A stretch of 64,000 nt of DNA from positions 2,214,540 through 2,278,539 of the forward strand of contig NZ_CP026378.1 of assembly GCF_002953215.1 (NCBI RefSeq), in the 5' to 3' direction. The DNA is from Mixta calida (lineage in GTDB: Bacteria; Pseudomonadota; Gammaproteobacteria; Enterobacterales; Enterobacteriaceae). Both the position numbers and the translations under genes were made by a program. A model generated the notes under the pieces. The model was not told where the DNA came from, ran no database searches, and saw only the letters and a list, made by a program, of their open reading frames with translations. This document shows, in pieces, positions 1-10,609 of the stretch (position 1 is the stretch's first letter; every line of letters starts with the position of its first letter).

Positions 1-1049
1 TCACCGCCTGGGCAGGCGACCTGGGGCTGGCATTGTTCGGCGGCTCGGCGATTATGGGCTTCGCCGCGCTGCGCGTGATGTTCGGCTTTGCCGAAGGCCC
101 GGCCTACGCCCTGATGAATAAGGCGATCGCCCACTGGGCGCCGGACAACGAACGCGGCATGGCGCTGGGTATCGGCCTGCTCAGCACCCAGGTCGGCTCG
201 CTACTGACCGCGCCGGTGGCGGTGACGCTGCTGCTGCTGACCAATGACTGGCGGATGATGTTTATTCTACTTGGCGCGTTGTCGCTGCTGGCTATGGTGC
301 TGTTCGCTCGCGCTTTCAGCGATACGCCGGCGGATCAGCCGCGCGTCAATGCGGCGGAGCGCGCGCTGATCCGCGACGGTCAGCAGGCACAGCCAATCCA
401 GGACACGCCGCTGCCCTGGTGGCGCTTTTTCACCAGCCGTACGCTGGTGTGCAATGCGCTGGGCTACTTCTCTTTTCTCTATATCACCTTTACCCTGGTC
501 ACCTGGGCGCCGAAGTATCTGATGGATAACTTTCATTTCGATCTGCATGCGCTCGGCTACGTGGCGATGATCCCCTGGAGCGGCGCCTGCATTACCGTGT
601 TGCTGGGCGGCCGTATCGCCGATCTGCTGCTACGGCGCTTCGCCAGTCTGCGCCTGGCGCGCAACCTGTTTGCCGCGGTGACGCTACTGCTGGCCGGCAG
701 TTGTTTTCTGGCGATCCCGTGGATGCCCTCGGCAAGCGCTATTATCGCGCTGATGACGCTGGGCAATGCGCTGAACGCGCTGGTCAATAACGTCTACTGG
801 TCGGTGGTGATTGATGTGACGCCGCGCGCCAGCGTCGGCGCCTACAGCGGCATTACGCTGGCGATCGCTAACCTGGCGTCGATTATCTCGCCGATGCTGA
901 GCGGCTGGCTGGCGCAGCATTACGGCTATAACGCCATGTTTACCGCCACGGCGCTGATCGCCTTCGCCAGTATGCTGGCGATGACGCTGTTGCAACCGGA
1001 GAAAAAGCTGGCCGCCTCGCGCGTCGCCACGCAGCTGACGGCCGCCTGA
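1..1049 (+). CDS. MFS transporter, anion:cation symporter type (5' end outside window)
   Basis: The reading frame is open from the window edge, so the N-terminus is missing. At least 348 residues remain, containing about nine hydrophobic segments. The repeated pattern of transmembrane helices, and a segment resembling the start of the C-terminal half (YITFTLVTWAPKYL), fit the ACS branch of the major facilitator superfamily, which moves organic acids such as sugar acids with protons or sodium across the inner membrane. The substrate cannot be read from the sequence. A strong bidirectional hairpin follows the TGA stop. TTG at 33 is an internal codon and not the start. Confidence 0.85.
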   Translation, partial: TAWAGDLGLALFGGSAIMGFAALRVMFGFAEGPAYALMNKAIAHWAPDNERGMALGIGLLSTQVGSLLTAPVAVTLLLLTNDWRMMFILLGALSLLAMVLFARAFSDTPADQPRVNAAERALIRDGQQAQPIQDTPLPWWRFFTSRTLVCNALGYFSFLYITFTLVTWAPKYLMDNFHFDLHALGYVAMIPWSGACITVLLGGRIADLLLRRFASLRLARNLFAAVTLLLAGSCFLAIPWMPSASAIIALMTLGNALNALVNNVYWSVVIDVTPRASVGAYSGITLAIANLASIISPMLSGWLAQHYGYNAMFTATALIAFASMLAMTLLQPEKKLAASRVATQLTAA

Positions 1050-1066
1050 CGCGCGTTGGTAAAATA

Positions 1067-1106
1067 AAAAGGCGCCTTCCGACGCATGCGCGGAAGCGCC
1101 TTCTTA
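1067..1106. terminator. Bidirectional intrinsic terminator
   Basis: A GC-rich stem (AAGGCGCCTTCCG pairing with CGGAAGCGCCTT, one bulge) is flanked by an A-rich left side and a TTCTT right side. It lies between the converging MFS gene and the secreted-protein gene and can serve both. Confidence 0.8.
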
Positions 1107-1127
1107 ACAGGGCGCGATAAAAAAAGA

Positions 1128-1589
1128 TTATTTTTGCTGGCTCAGATAGTCGGTCAAAAAATGCTGGGCGTTGCCATATTTTGAAAGCAGATCGCTGTAG
1201 CTAATACGATAAGGATGCGGCTCATTCGGCAAATAGAGTTCGCCAATGTTCGTTCCATCCATGCTTAATACGACAAACCTGTTACCGTTAAGCGTTACGG
1301 TATATTTCTTTTTTTTGTTCTCCCTTACCACATCCATTATTTGAATCTTACGATTCCAGGGGTGATCGATATTTACCAACTGCACCAGCGCTTTATTTTC
1401 TTCGCGCGGACCGTAGCGCAATATCCAGACTTCCGTGCCCTCTTCGCCCTGCCAGGCTTTGACCTGCTCTGCAATTTCAGGCCGTTGTTGCTTGCCATGC
1501 GCGGGGCGGCTATCCGGCGAGGCGATACCGGATTGTAAAGGGAGAAAGGTAAGGGAAGCTAAAATAAGGGCGGTCGTTAATTTTTTCAC
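1128..1589 (-). CDS. Small secreted/periplasmic protein of unknown function
   Basis: 153 residues. The N-terminus is a clear Sec signal peptide: MKK, a hydrophobic core to about residue 18, and a probable cut near GIASP. The mature part is hydrophilic with mixed beta-type patterns and no cysteine, and no family motif is recognised. The start is GTG at 1589, supported by AAGGA eight bases upstream. The gene is more AT-rich than its neighbours and is followed by the bidirectional hairpin at 1067-1106. It is probably monocistronic. Function unknown. Confidence 0.6.
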   Translation of the reverse strand: MKKLTTALILASLTFLPLQSGIASPDSRPAHGKQQRPEIAEQVKAWQGEEGTEVWILRYGPREENKALVQLVNIDHPWNRKIQIMDVVRENKKKKYTVTLNGNRFVVLSMDGTNIGELYLPNEPHPYRISYSDLLSKYGNAQHFLTDYLSQQK

Positions 1590-1770
1590 TGAACAGTTCC
1601 TTCTTTATTTTCAGGCAGCGGAAATAATAATCCATATTTATTTCCCGTCAATGTTCATCGTTCTAAAATAAGCGACAAAATCAAAAACAAAAGCGTGAAA
1701 GCAAATATATTTCCAGACAAGACTTGTAGATTTTAACAGAGTTTAATTATTTATTAGTAGATTCATTTAT

Positions 1771-1806
1771 AAATGACCGGCCAGAGAAATGGCCGGTCAT
1801 TTTATT
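1771..1806. terminator. Bidirectional intrinsic terminator
   Basis: Perfect 10-bp stem ATGACCGGCC / GGCCGGTCAT with loop AGAGAA, followed by TTTTATTATA on the + side and preceded by an A/T tract. It terminates the chemoreceptor gene read on the minus strand. Confidence 0.8.
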
Positions 1807-1822
1807 ATATAATTTCCTGGGG

Positions 1823-3481
1823 TTAAAACGCTTCCCAGCTATCCATCTGCGCCGTCGCCTGTACCGGTTTGTTGCGCGGCGCTGTCGGCTTCACGCTGGC
1901 TGGCCGCGCGGATACGGCGCCCGCATCGATGCGGAAGGTGGCGACCGTCTGGTTGAGATGCTGCGCCTGTTCCTGCAACAGGCTGGCGGCAGAAGAGGAC
2001 TCTTCCACCAGCGAGGCGTTCTGCTGCGTCACCCGATCCAGCTCGGTCACCGCCACGCCAACCTGCCCAATACCCCGGCTCTGCTCGTCGGAAGCGGAAG
2101 AGATCTCATCCATGATGTCACGTACCTGTTTTACGCCAACGACAATGGCTTCCATCGACGCTTCCGCCGCCGCCGCCAGTTTGGTGCCCTGTTCAACGCG
2201 TGAGGAGGACTCCTCAATCAATCCTTTGATATCTTTCGCCGCGACGGCGCTGCGCTGCGCCAGGTTGCGCACTTCACCCGCCACTACCGCAAAGCCGCGT
2301 CCGTTTTCACCGGCGCGAGCCGCTTCCACCGCCGCATTCAGCGCCAGAATATTGGTCTGAAAGGCGATGCTTTCGATGACGCTGGTGATCTCGGCGATTT
2401 TCTTCGCGCTCTCTTCCATGCCAAAAATGGTTTTGATCACGCCATCCACAATGTCGCCGCCCTGCTCAGCGGTATCGGCGGCGCTGACCGCCAGCTTCGA
2501 CGCCTGCAGCGCGTTATCGGCGTTCTGTTTTACCGTGGCGGTGAGCTGCTCCATGCTGGCCGCCGTCTGCTCCAGCGACGCGGCCTGTTCTTCGGTGCGC
2601 GCAGAGAGATCGGCGTTGCCGGCGGCGATTTCGCTGACGCCGGTCAGAATAGTGTCGGAACCGCTGCGCACGTTACGGACGGTATTCACTAGCGCCAGCT
2701 GCATGCGCGCCAGGCCGTTATGCAGCCGCCCCATTTCGTTACGCGCCTGCGGATTTTCTTTCACCGGATGCGTCAGGTCGCCATGTTCGATGGCGTCGAT
2801 ATGGTTCAGCGCCGCCGCCAGCGGACGCAGCAGCACCTGTTGTAGCACGCGCCAGCAGAGCGCAACGCAGAGCAACACCAGCACCATAACCGCCGCCATC
2901 AGCATTTTCATCTGGCTGAATGCGTGCTGGCTCTGCGCCGACGCCTGACGGGTGAGCGTGTTTACCGCTTCGCGCCAGCGATCGTAATCCGCCATCATCT
3001 CCTTCTGCTTCGGCGCAGCGTTAATGGCGAACATCCCTTCCAGACTGTGGGTGTCGGCGGTGTTCATCAGCTGCTGCAACAGCGTGGAGAACGCCTTATA
3101 GCTGGCGTCCAGCCGCAGGGTCAGCGCCGGGTCAAGCCCATGAAGCGGCGCGCCGGATTGATAAATCTGATACCAGCGCTCCGCCTCCTGCAGCTGCTGG
3201 CGGCCATGGGCGATCATGCCCGGCAGCTTCGCGCTGTTCGGGCCTTCCTGCTGGAGCCAGATCACGATGCGGTTAGCGTCGGCCCGCACGTCGTTCAGCG
3301 CATACCAGGCGTTGGTCAGCGCGGTGACTTTGTCATTGGCCGCCGAGGCGGTGGAAAAATTATCTTTGTCATTGCTGAGTGAATGAAGAAACAATCCACC
3401 TGAGGCGAGCTGTAACAAGCCAAATAGTGCGATGCAGCCAATCAGAAAGGTGGACGTTTTAATGCGGCTAAAAAAGGACAT
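1823..3481 (-). CDS. Methyl-accepting chemotaxis protein (Tar/Tsr-like)
   Basis: 552 residues. Inner-membrane chemoreceptor that passes ligand occupancy to CheA/CheW. Order: TM1 (about 11-33), periplasmic four-helix-bundle sensor (about 35-188), TM2 (about 190-212), HAMP (about 213-265), and the cytoplasmic signalling domain with the conserved hairpin tip ([19 protein letters not shown]). It ends in DSWEAF, a variant of the xWxxF pentapeptide that tethers CheR/CheB in major receptors. I place the start at ATG 3481, not the upstream ATG at 3538, because GAGG sits five bases before it and the TM1 signal-anchor follows at once. The ligand is unknown. Confidence 0.93.
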   Translation of the reverse strand: MSFFSRIKTSTFLIGCIALFGLLQLASGGLFLHSLSNDKDNFSTASAANDKVTALTNAWYALNDVRADANRIVIWLQQEGPNSAKLPGMIAHGRQQLQEAERWYQIYQSGAPLHGLDPALTLRLDASYKAFSTLLQQLMNTADTHSLEGMFAINAAPKQKEMMADYDRWREAVNTLTRQASAQSQHAFSQMKMLMAAVMVLVLLCVALCWRVLQQVLLRPLAAALNHIDAIEHGDLTHPVKENPQARNEMGRLHNGLARMQLALVNTVRNVRSGSDTILTGVSEIAAGNADLSARTEEQAASLEQTAASMEQLTATVKQNADNALQASKLAVSAADTAEQGGDIVDGVIKTIFGMEESAKKIAEITSVIESIAFQTNILALNAAVEAARAGENGRGFAVVAGEVRNLAQRSAVAAKDIKGLIEESSSRVEQGTKLAAAAEASMEAIVVGVKQVRDIMDEISSASDEQSRGIGQVGVAVTELDRVTQQNASLVEESSSAASLLQEQAQHLNQTVATFRIDAGAVSARPASVKPTAPRNKPVQATAQMDSWEAF

Positions 3482-3977
3482 AGCTCCCTCAAAAAAAGTG
3501 ATAAGCATCACATTTATCGGCAGCTTTACCGGTAACATTAGTTTATCTGCTTATTAAATATCCAGGCAAATTAACGATAATCAATGGATTGCACTTCTTT
3601 ACCTGAATAATCCTACCGTTAACGCGCAAAATCAGTTAAAAAACGCTAAGCGTTCTCTTTGTCGTCGCGCTGAGCGCGGCATGCAGGATAAGGCGCAGAG
3701 TTAACCCGTCATCAGGCTGGATTGTCAGACAGGGATAGACGTATGATGATGCCGGTCAAACGGGCTGCGCGCCCTGCCGCCGCCGCGAGACGCAACCGCC
3801 TCTCGCAGCGACAAAGATTGACAATGAATCTTTGCGTAAGGCCGAAAACGATCTATGCCGTAACAAGACCTTGTTGACTTGTTAGGTTTTACTTATTGAT
3901 TCAATAATGGATACGCATTAGATCTTAATCACAAATTTCGGTAACTTTCACGCTAACCTAATATGGAGGAGTAACTG
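3482..3977. other. Intergenic regulatory region between chemoreceptor and ahpC
   Basis: 496 bases without a supported gene. It must hold the divergent promoters of the chemoreceptor and ahpCF. A perfect 8-bp inverted repeat (CAAAGATT, 7-nt loop, AATCTTTG) lies at 3812-3834, preceded by a 6-bp one (GCGAGA / TCTCGC, 3785-3806). AhpC genes of this group are OxyR-activated (family knowledge), but I cannot point to a convincing OxyR site here. Confidence 0.5.
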
Positions 3978-4541
3978 ATGTCTATCATTAACACCAAAAT
4001 CAAACCGTTCAAAAACAGCGCGTTCAAAAACGGTGAGTTCATTGAAGTGACTGAGAAAGATGTCGAAGGGAAATGGAGTGTTTTCTTCTTCTACCCGGCT
4101 GACTTTACTTTCGTTTGCCCGACCGAGCTGGGCGACGTTGCTGACCATTACGCAGAATTTCAGAAAATGGGCGTGGACATCTACTCCGTTTCTACCGATA
4201 CCCACTTTACTCACAAAGCGTGGCACAGCAGCTCTGAAACCATCGCTAAAATCCAGTACGCAATGATCGGCGACCCGACTGGCGCACTGACCCGTAACTT
4301 CGACATCATGCGCGAAGATCAGGGTCTGGCTGACCGTGGTACCTTCATCGTTGACCCGGAAGGCATCATCCAGGCTGTTGAAATCACCGCTGAAGGCATT
4401 GGCCGCGACGCATCTGACCTGCTGCGCAAAGTGAAAGCGGCTCAGTACGTTGCAAGCCATCCGGGTGAAGTTTGCCCGGCGAAATGGAAAGAAGGCGAAG
4501 CGACGCTGGCTCCTTCTCTCGACCTGGTTGGCAAAATCTAA
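3978..4541 (+). CDS. ahpC: Alkyl hydroperoxide reductase subunit C (peroxiredoxin)
   Basis: 187 residues, the usual length. Typical 2-Cys peroxiredoxin that reduces hydrogen peroxide, organic peroxides and peroxynitrite in the cytosol. The peroxidatic cysteine is in FTFVCPTEL (residue 47 counting Met) and the resolving cysteine in EVCPAKW near the C-terminus. The start ATG follows a strong GGAGGAG ribosome site. Codon use is more biased than in the neighbours (few rare codons), as expected for a very abundant protein. ahpF follows after 68 bases with a hairpin in between. Confidence 0.98.
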   Translation: MSIINTKIKPFKNSAFKNGEFIEVTEKDVEGKWSVFFFYPADFTFVCPTELGDVADHYAEFQKMGVDIYSVSTDTHFTHKAWHSSSETIAKIQYAMIGDPTGALTRNFDIMREDQGLADRGTFIVDPEGIIQAVEITAEGIGRDASDLLRKVKAAQYVASHPGEVCPAKWKEGEATLAPSLDLVGKI

Positions 4542-4570
4542 GTTAACCGAAAGCTGTTCGATCTTTTCAT

Positions 4571-4597
4571 CGGGTGCTGCGGCACCCGATTTTTTGC
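4571..4597 (+). terminator. Attenuator-like hairpin between ahpC and ahpF
   Basis: CGGGTGC / GCACCCG, a 7-bp stem with a 4-nt loop, followed by ATTTTTTG. It has the form of an intrinsic terminator inside the operon. It probably stops part of transcription after ahpC, giving more AhpC than AhpF, and may protect the ahpC mRNA 3' end. Confidence 0.65.
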
Positions 4598-4609
4598 CTG
4601 GAGACCCTC

Positions 4610-6178
4610 ATGCTCGACACCACGATGAAAAACCAACTCAAGGCCTATCTTGAGAAATTAACGAAGCCTGTTGAGTTAATCGCCACCCTGGACGACGGCG
4701 CTAAATCCGCTGAAATCAGAGAACTGCTGGGCGAAATCGCCGAACTCTCTGACAAGGTGTCGTTCCGCGAAGACAACGCGCTGCCGGTGCGTAAACCGTC
4801 ATTTCTGATCACCAACCCAGGCAACACGACCGGCCCGCGTTTCGCCGGTTCGCCGCTGGGTCACGAATTTACCTCGCTGGTGCTGGCGCTGTTGCAGACC
4901 GGCGGTCATCCGTCTAAAGAGACGCAGGCGCTACTGGAGCAGATCCGCCAGCTGGACGACGACCTGCATTTCGAAACTTACTACTCGCTCTCCTGCCATA
5001 ACTGCCCGGACGTGGTGCAGGCGCTGAACCTGATGGCGATCCTGAACCCGCGCATCAGCCACACGGCGATCGACGGCGGCGTCTTCCAGAGCGAAATCCA
5101 GGACCGCAACGTCATGGGCGTGCCGGCGGTATTCCTGAACGGCAAAGAGTTCGGCCAGGGGCGCATGAGCCTGGCGGAAATCGTCAGCAAAGTTGACGTC
5201 AATGCCGACAAACGCGCCGCGGATGAGCTGAACAAGCGCGACGCCTACGACGTGCTGATCGTCGGCAGCGGCCCTGCGGGCGCGGCGGCAGCAATCTACT
5301 CCGCGCGTAAAGGCATCCGCACCGCCCTGCTGGGCGAGCGCTTCGGCGGTCAGGTGCTGGATACCGTCGATATCGAAAACTATATCTCCGTGCCGAAAAC
5401 CGAAGGCGCGAAGCTGGCCGGCGCGCTGAAAGCGCACGTCAGCGAATACGCTATCGACGTCATCGACAGCCAGAGCGCCAGCAAACTGGTGCCGGCGAAA
5501 GTAGAAGGCGGCCTGCACGCTATCGAAACCGCCTCCGGCGCGGTGCTGAAATCTCGCAGCATCATCGTGGCGACCGGCGCGCGCTGGCGCAACATGAACG
5601 TACCGGGCGAAGAACAGTATCGCACCCGCGGCGTGACCTACTGCCCGCACTGCGACGGCCCGCTTTATAAAGGCAAACGCGTGGCGGTGATCGGCGGCGG
5701 CAACTCCGGTGTGGAAGCCGCGATCGACCTGGCCGGCATCGTTGAGCATGTCACCCTGCTGGAGTTCGCGCCGACCATGAAAGCGGACGCGGTGCTCCAG
5801 GAAAAAGCGCGCAGTCTGGAAAACGTGGATATCATCCTCAACGCGCAGACGCTGGAAGTGAAAGGCGACGGCAGCAAAGTTACCAGCCTGGAATATAAAG
5901 ATCGCGTTAACGAGACGGTGCATCAGATCGACGTGGCGGGCATTTTCGTGCAGATTGGCCTGCTGCCGAACACCACCTGGCTGGACGGCGCGATTGAGCG
6001 CAACCAGATGGGCGAAATCCTGATCGACGCCAAGTGCGAAACCAACGTCAAAGGCGTGTTCGCCGCCGGCGACTGCACCACGGTGCCGTACAAGCAGATC
6101 ATCATCGCCAGCGGCGAAGGCGCGAAAGCCTCGCTCAGCGCGTTTGACTATCTGATCCGTACGCAGCCGGTAGGCTAA
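4610..6178 (+). CDS. ahpF: Alkyl hydroperoxide reductase subunit F (NADH-dependent disulfide reductase)
   Basis: 522 residues. FAD flavoprotein that passes electrons from NADH to oxidised AhpC. The N-terminal tandem thioredoxin-fold domain (about 1-195) carries the redox pair in SCHNCPD. The C-terminal thioredoxin-reductase-like part (about 210-520) has the FAD motif [11 protein letters not shown], the active disulfide CPHC, the NADH motif [10 protein letters not shown] and the closing [10 protein letters not shown]. The start is ATG 4610 ([10 protein letters not shown]) because it matches the family N-terminus and TGGAGA lies before it; an upstream in-frame extension lies in the intercistronic hairpin. 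Confidence 0.98.
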   Translation: MLDTTMKNQLKAYLEKLTKPVELIATLDDGAKSAEIRELLGEIAELSDKVSFREDNALPVRKPSFLITNPGNTTGPRFAGSPLGHEFTSLVLALLQTGGHPSKETQALLEQIRQLDDDLHFETYYSLSCHNCPDVVQALNLMAILNPRISHTAIDGGVFQSEIQDRNVMGVPAVFLNGKEFGQGRMSLAEIVSKVDVNADKRAADELNKRDAYDVLIVGSGPAGAAAAIYSARKGIRTALLGERFGGQVLDTVDIENYISVPKTEGAKLAGALKAHVSEYAIDVIDSQSASKLVPAKVEGGLHAIETASGAVLKSRSIIVATGARWRNMNVPGEEQYRTRGVTYCPHCDGPLYKGKRVAVIGGGNSGVEAAIDLAGIVEHVTLLEFAPTMKADAVLQEKARSLENVDIILNAQTLEVKGDGSKVTSLEYKDRVNETVHQIDVAGIFVQIGLLPNTTWLDGAIERNQMGEILIDAKCETNVKGVFAAGDCTTVPYKQIIIASGEGAKASLSAFDYLIRTQPVG

Positions 6179-6190
6179 GACATTACCACG

Positions 6191-6223
6191 TAAAAGCGGC
6201 GCCCCTGGGCGCCGCTTTTTTTT
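6191..6223 (+). terminator. Intrinsic terminator of ahpCF
   Basis: AAAGCGGCGCCC, short CTG loop, GGGCGCCGCTTT, then a run of T. A very strong hairpin just after ahpF, facing the convergent DCC-family gene. Confidence 0.9.
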
Positions 6224-6240
6224 GCCTGCGTTTAGCGCCG

Positions 6241-6699
6241 CTACCGCTGGTCGAGAAAGCGCTGCGGATGGTCGGCGGCGATGGCGCGCACGCCGTCATA
6301 GCGGCCAAACAGCCGGTAGCGGTTGCGGGCGATAAGATCGTAACAGCGGTTGCTGAGCGCCGAAGGCAGAAAGCGCAGCGCCGCCAGCAGGCGCCACGGC
6401 CAGGGCAATCCGCCCATCACGCGAAAAATGGCGTCGGCGCGCAGGTAAACCTGACCGTGGGCAATCAGCACGATGGTGCTGATCTTATCCTCCGGCAGTC
6501 CCGCCCAGCGCAGCAGCGTCTTGCCCTGCTCGCTCTGCACCGCCGCCAGCCTCACGGTGCGATAGCGGTCATAGCGCAGCAGAAAGTTGACCCAGCCGTT
6601 GCAGAGCTTGCAGGTGCCGTCATACAGCACGACCTGCTCCTCCGGCCGGATCAGCGGCGGCGTGTCGCTGTTAGTCATTGCGGATGCCGGTATCTTCAT
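6241..6699 (-). CDS. DCC-family (DUF393/YuxK) thiol-disulfide oxidoreductase-like protein
   Basis: 152 residues. The N-terminal part contains the family hallmark D-G-T-C-K-L-C (VVLYDGTCKLCNGWV, about residues 23-37), a CxxC resembling the thioredoxin active site, followed by a helix-rich region with FRVMGGLPWPW. Members are called DCC-family oxidoreductases, but a reaction is rarely proven. It overlaps the end of the upstream gene on the same strand, so the two are probably translationally coupled. Two starts are possible: ATG 6699 (GGTGAG upstream) or ATG 6678 (no clear ribosome site); I list the first. Confidence 0.8.
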   Translation of the reverse strand: MKIPASAMTNSDTPPLIRPEEQVVLYDGTCKLCNGWVNFLLRYDRYRTVRLAAVQSEQGKTLLRWAGLPEDKISTIVLIAHGQVYLRADAIFRVMGGLPWPWRLLAALRFLPSALSNRCYDLIARNRYRLFGRYDGVRAIAADHPQRFLDQR

Positions 6700-7060
6700 C
6701 GCTCACCGGCACCGGATCTTCCTCTTCGGTGCCGCTGCCCAGTTCGTGCAGGCTAATCTGTCGGACCGGGGCCTGCCCGATTTGGTCGCGCCAGCGATCG
6801 CTGTGGTCCGGCAGGCTGGTGAACTGGCCGTCGAGAAACAGGAAATCGAGCTGGTCGCCCAGCGCCTGCAACATCTCTTCCGGCGACGAGAAGTTTTCGC
6901 CATGCAGATCGCTGCCGTCAATCTGATACCCGATCAGCCCATCGTGCACCTCAGCCTGACCCAGCTCGATGATATGGCCGTCAATGTTCTGCGCCAGTAT
7001 GGTGCCGTCGCAATAGAAAAGGTTATAGGGCATTAAATCCTGGTTACGGTTATCGGGCAT
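6671..7060 (-). CDS. Hypothetical acidic cytoplasmic protein
   Basis: 129 residues, strongly acidic, with no signal peptide or membrane segment. The C-terminal tail (about 108-129) is especially rich in D and E. A perfect AGGAGG ribosome site lies just before the ATG, which argues that the gene is real and well translated. It overlaps the start of the DCC-family gene downstream, so the two form a small operon. I do not recognise the family. Confidence 0.65.
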   Translation of the reverse strand: MPDNRNQDLMPYNLFYCDGTILAQNIDGHIIELGQAEVHDGLIGYQIDGSDLHGENFSSPEEMLQALGDQLDFLFLDGQFTSLPDHSDRWRDQIGQAPVRQISLHELGSGTEEEDPVPVSDEDTGIRND

Positions 7061-7102
7061 AACTCCTCCTGTTTGGCTTTCAGGTGGATAAGTATAGCCG
7101 GG

Positions 7103-7945
7103 CTACGCCAGCCCGTTTTCTTCGCGCTGCGCCAGCTGCGTCATCATGGCGATAAACGCCTCTTCCGACACGCCGTAGAGCGAATGCTTCATGCCGAGGC
7201 GAAATTCCTCATGCAGTAGCTGATAGAGCGCGCGCAGATCGTCGAGACTGCGACGCTCCGGCTGCGCGCCGTAGCGACTGAAGCGGCGGTTCTCCAGCGC
7301 CAGCTGCCCGCCGTCCGGCAGATAACGCGCCGCCAGCAGATGGTGGCGGAAGTGAGAATGAGGCCAGGTTGAGACGAAATGGTTCGCCATCAGGTAATCA
7401 GAAGGAAACTGCGTCACCAGGTCAAAGCGGTAGAGCGGCTGCCATTCGCCGCCGCGTCGCTGGCAGAGCAACCACTCCTCGCCCAGCGATTGCAATTGAT
7501 ACTCGCCATGCGGCGTCTGCTGCGCGCGGTCGGCCAGCAGGCGTATCGGCGCGCTCAGCGTCGGACCGCCGAAGCCCGCGTCGGCGATCCAGAATTCTTC
7601 ATCCAGCTGCACCAGCAACAGCATATGGGTGCGCGGCGGCACCGAGGGCGGCTGCGCGATGACCACGCGCGCCGCCAGACCACGGGCGTCGAAGCCCATC
7701 GCCAGTAACGCCTGTAACAGCAGCGAGTTATGCTCATAGCAATAGCCGCCGCGCCGGGCGACGACCAGCTTTTCCTGGATCGCTTCGGTTTCGATATGAA
7801 TCGGGCGATCAAGCAGCACATCGAGATTTTCAAACGGAATCGTGCAGACGTGCGCATGGTGGATCTGCTGAAGCGCAACAAGCGAGGGACGGGTCGCGCC
7901 GCTGTAACCGATGCGCGCCAGATAAGCATGAAGATCAAACGACAT
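7103..7945 (-). CDS. nhoA: Arylamine N-acetyltransferase
   Basis: 280 residues, the normal NAT length. Transfers acetyl from acetyl-CoA to arylamines, arylhydrazines and hydroxyarylamines in the cytosol by a ping-pong mechanism. The catalytic triad is complete at the canonical positions: Cys69 in RRGGYCYEHN, His107 in RTHML and Asp122 in WIADAGFGG. The gene is 42 bases upstream of the acidic hypothetical gene on the same strand and could be its promoter-proximal neighbour, although a link in function is not evident. Confidence 0.95.
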   Translation of the reverse strand: MSFDLHAYLARIGYSGATRPSLVALQQIHHAHVCTIPFENLDVLLDRPIHIETEAIQEKLVVARRGGYCYEHNSLLLQALLAMGFDARGLAARVVIAQPPSVPPRTHMLLLVQLDEEFWIADAGFGGPTLSAPIRLLADRAQQTPHGEYQLQSLGEEWLLCQRRGGEWQPLYRFDLVTQFPSDYLMANHFVSTWPHSHFRHHLLAARYLPDGGQLALENRRFSRYGAQPERRSLDDLRALYQLLHEEFRLGMKHSLYGVSEEAFIAMMTQLAQREENGLA

Positions 7946-8033
7946 AATTTCATCCTGGTGAAAATGATGCTTTTCTTATAGCTGATATCTGGCGCGCCGG
8001 TTGTTCTGCAATGCGCTGGGGCATCCATTCATT

Positions 8034-8252
8034 TTATTTGACCAAACGCACGCTGTTTTTCAATAACTGCCGCGCGCGCCAGCAGTTAATCACCAGTTCG
8101 TCATCATCGGCGCTGTCAGCCAGCCCCGATAATCGGCTGCAAAGCGCATCATAGCTTAATGGCCTTCTCTCCCGCGCCAGCGCAACGACTGCCTTGCCGA
8201 CCAGCGCTAAAAACTCTTCATCCTGTTCGACTTCATCGGATAACAATGCCAA
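8034..8252 (-). CDS. Small hypothetical protein, possibly of the YmgB/AriR-like type
   Basis: 72 residues from TTG 8252. The frame also has an ATG at 8279, but a perfect AGGAGG lies nine bases before the TTG (product MALLSDEVEQDEEF) while the ATG has no ribosome site, so the TTG start is preferred. The sequence is acidic at the N-terminus and helical. Its pattern (EEFLALVGKAVVAL, then RRPLSYDAL and DDDELVINCWRARQLL) loosely recalls the small two-helix YmgA/YmgB biofilm and acid-stress proteins; that assignment is weak. It is convergent with nothing and stands alone. Confidence 0.5.
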   Translation of the reverse strand: MALLSDEVEQDEEFLALVGKAVVALARERRPLSYDALCSRLSGLADSADDDELVINCWRARQLLKNSVRLVK

Positions 8253-8436
8253 TTTTTTCGCCCTCCTGTAAAAAAACATCCTTTAAATATGTACGCTCAA
8301 AAAATTTGGGGATTGCTGTAATCGATTTCTGAGACTTATCTCACGTCAGCCGACGGAACGGCAGCGCGGCGGCTGGGCAAAGCGGACGGGAAAAACTATA
8401 CCTGGAAGACGAGCTAACCCCCCGTTTTCCAACTGA

Positions 8437-9896
<1,460 letters not shown>

Positions 9897-10202
9897 TTTA
9901 CAAGTGCGCCTTTCGGTAGTTGTGATGAAGATTATCAGTCACCGTGTTACACAGCGCGGCAAAAACCCGTTTTTCCTGAGTGTTTAAGTGACAGTGTCAC
10001 TATAAGTTCTGATCGTATTGCTGTTGCCAACGGCCCAGGCTGGGCTGCTTTCATCGTGACGCCGATAACGAGCGTCGGCGGTCAGGACCGCCTGCAGGCA
10101 GAAAATCAGATGACTCTGCGCCCAGCCGCGACGCCGTAAGCATATATATCAACTATGCTTAAGCAACGAAGTCAGCAAGCAATAGTGTAAAAAGGAGCGG
10201 TA
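9897..10202. other. Intergenic region with a second palindrome
   Basis: 306 bases without a gene between the minus-strand 89-residue gene and the plus-strand 115-residue gene. It holds the second GTGAC-N3-GTCAC palindrome at 9988-10000 and a possible promoter for the downstream gene (AT-rich CATATATATCAACTATG around 10140-10157). Nothing else recognised. Confidence 0.45.
9986..10002. promoter_or_regulatory. Palindromic candidate operator, copy 2
   Basis: AAGTGAC-AGT-GTCACTA. It shares TTTAAGTGAC on its left and TGTCACT on its right with copy 1, 104 bases away, which is about ten helical turns. Confidence 0.5.
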
Positions 10203-10550
10203 ATGAACAAGCGACTGGCGGTACTCCTGTTAATGGCAAGCTGCGGCGTGGCGCAGGCAGCCCCGGAGGTAAGCAACGAAGCGGAATCCTATATCGTGGG
10301 GCTGTGCGCCATGACCAGCGAGCAGAAAGCGACGGATCAATCGCAGGATCAATATGTACAGAAGCTGAAGGATATGGCGAAGCGTGGCAACTCCCCGTAT
10401 GCCATGGATAAGCCGGAGTTTAATGAGGATGAAGCGGAAAAAGTCGCCGCCGCCTATATGAAACTGCCTGAGGCGGTAAAAGAGAAAAATCGCCACGATG
10501 CGGACGCCTGCAAAAAAGCGACGATGGCGCAGTACCAAAAAGCGGAGTAA
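10203..10550 (+). CDS. Small periplasmic protein of unknown function
   Basis: 115 residues. Signal peptide MNKRLAVLLLMASCGVAQA with a textbook AQA|A cut at about 19/20. The mature protein is charged and helical and has two cysteines (IVGLCAMTS and ADACKKA), which could form a disulfide in the periplasm. AAAGGAG lies before the ATG. A Rho-independent terminator follows, so it is monocistronic. I do not recognise the family. Confidence 0.65.
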   Translation: MNKRLAVLLLMASCGVAQAAPEVSNEAESYIVGLCAMTSEQKATDQSQDQYVQKLKDMAKRGNSPYAMDKPEFNEDEAEKVAAAYMKLPEAVKEKNRHDADACKKATMAQYQKAE

Positions 10551-10566
10551 GGATAACGGACCACGA

Positions 10567-10592
10567 AAAGCGGGCTGCGGCCCGTTTTTTAT
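10567..10592 (+). terminator. Intrinsic terminator
   Basis: AAAGCGGGC, TGCG loop, GCCCG, then TTTTTT. Follows the small periplasmic protein gene. Confidence 0.8.
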
Positions 10593-10609
10593 GGGCGAAG
10601 CTGAGTCCG

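Noticed and set aside
3742-3876. 44-codon Arg/Ala-rich frame upstream of ahpC
   Set aside because: No ribosome site and a composition like untranslated GC-rich DNA; it overlaps the inverted repeats at 3785-3834.
3840-3977. OxyR binding site upstream of ahpC
   Set aside because: Expected from family knowledge, but I could not align the four ATAG-type half-sites convincingly, so it is not listed as a feature.
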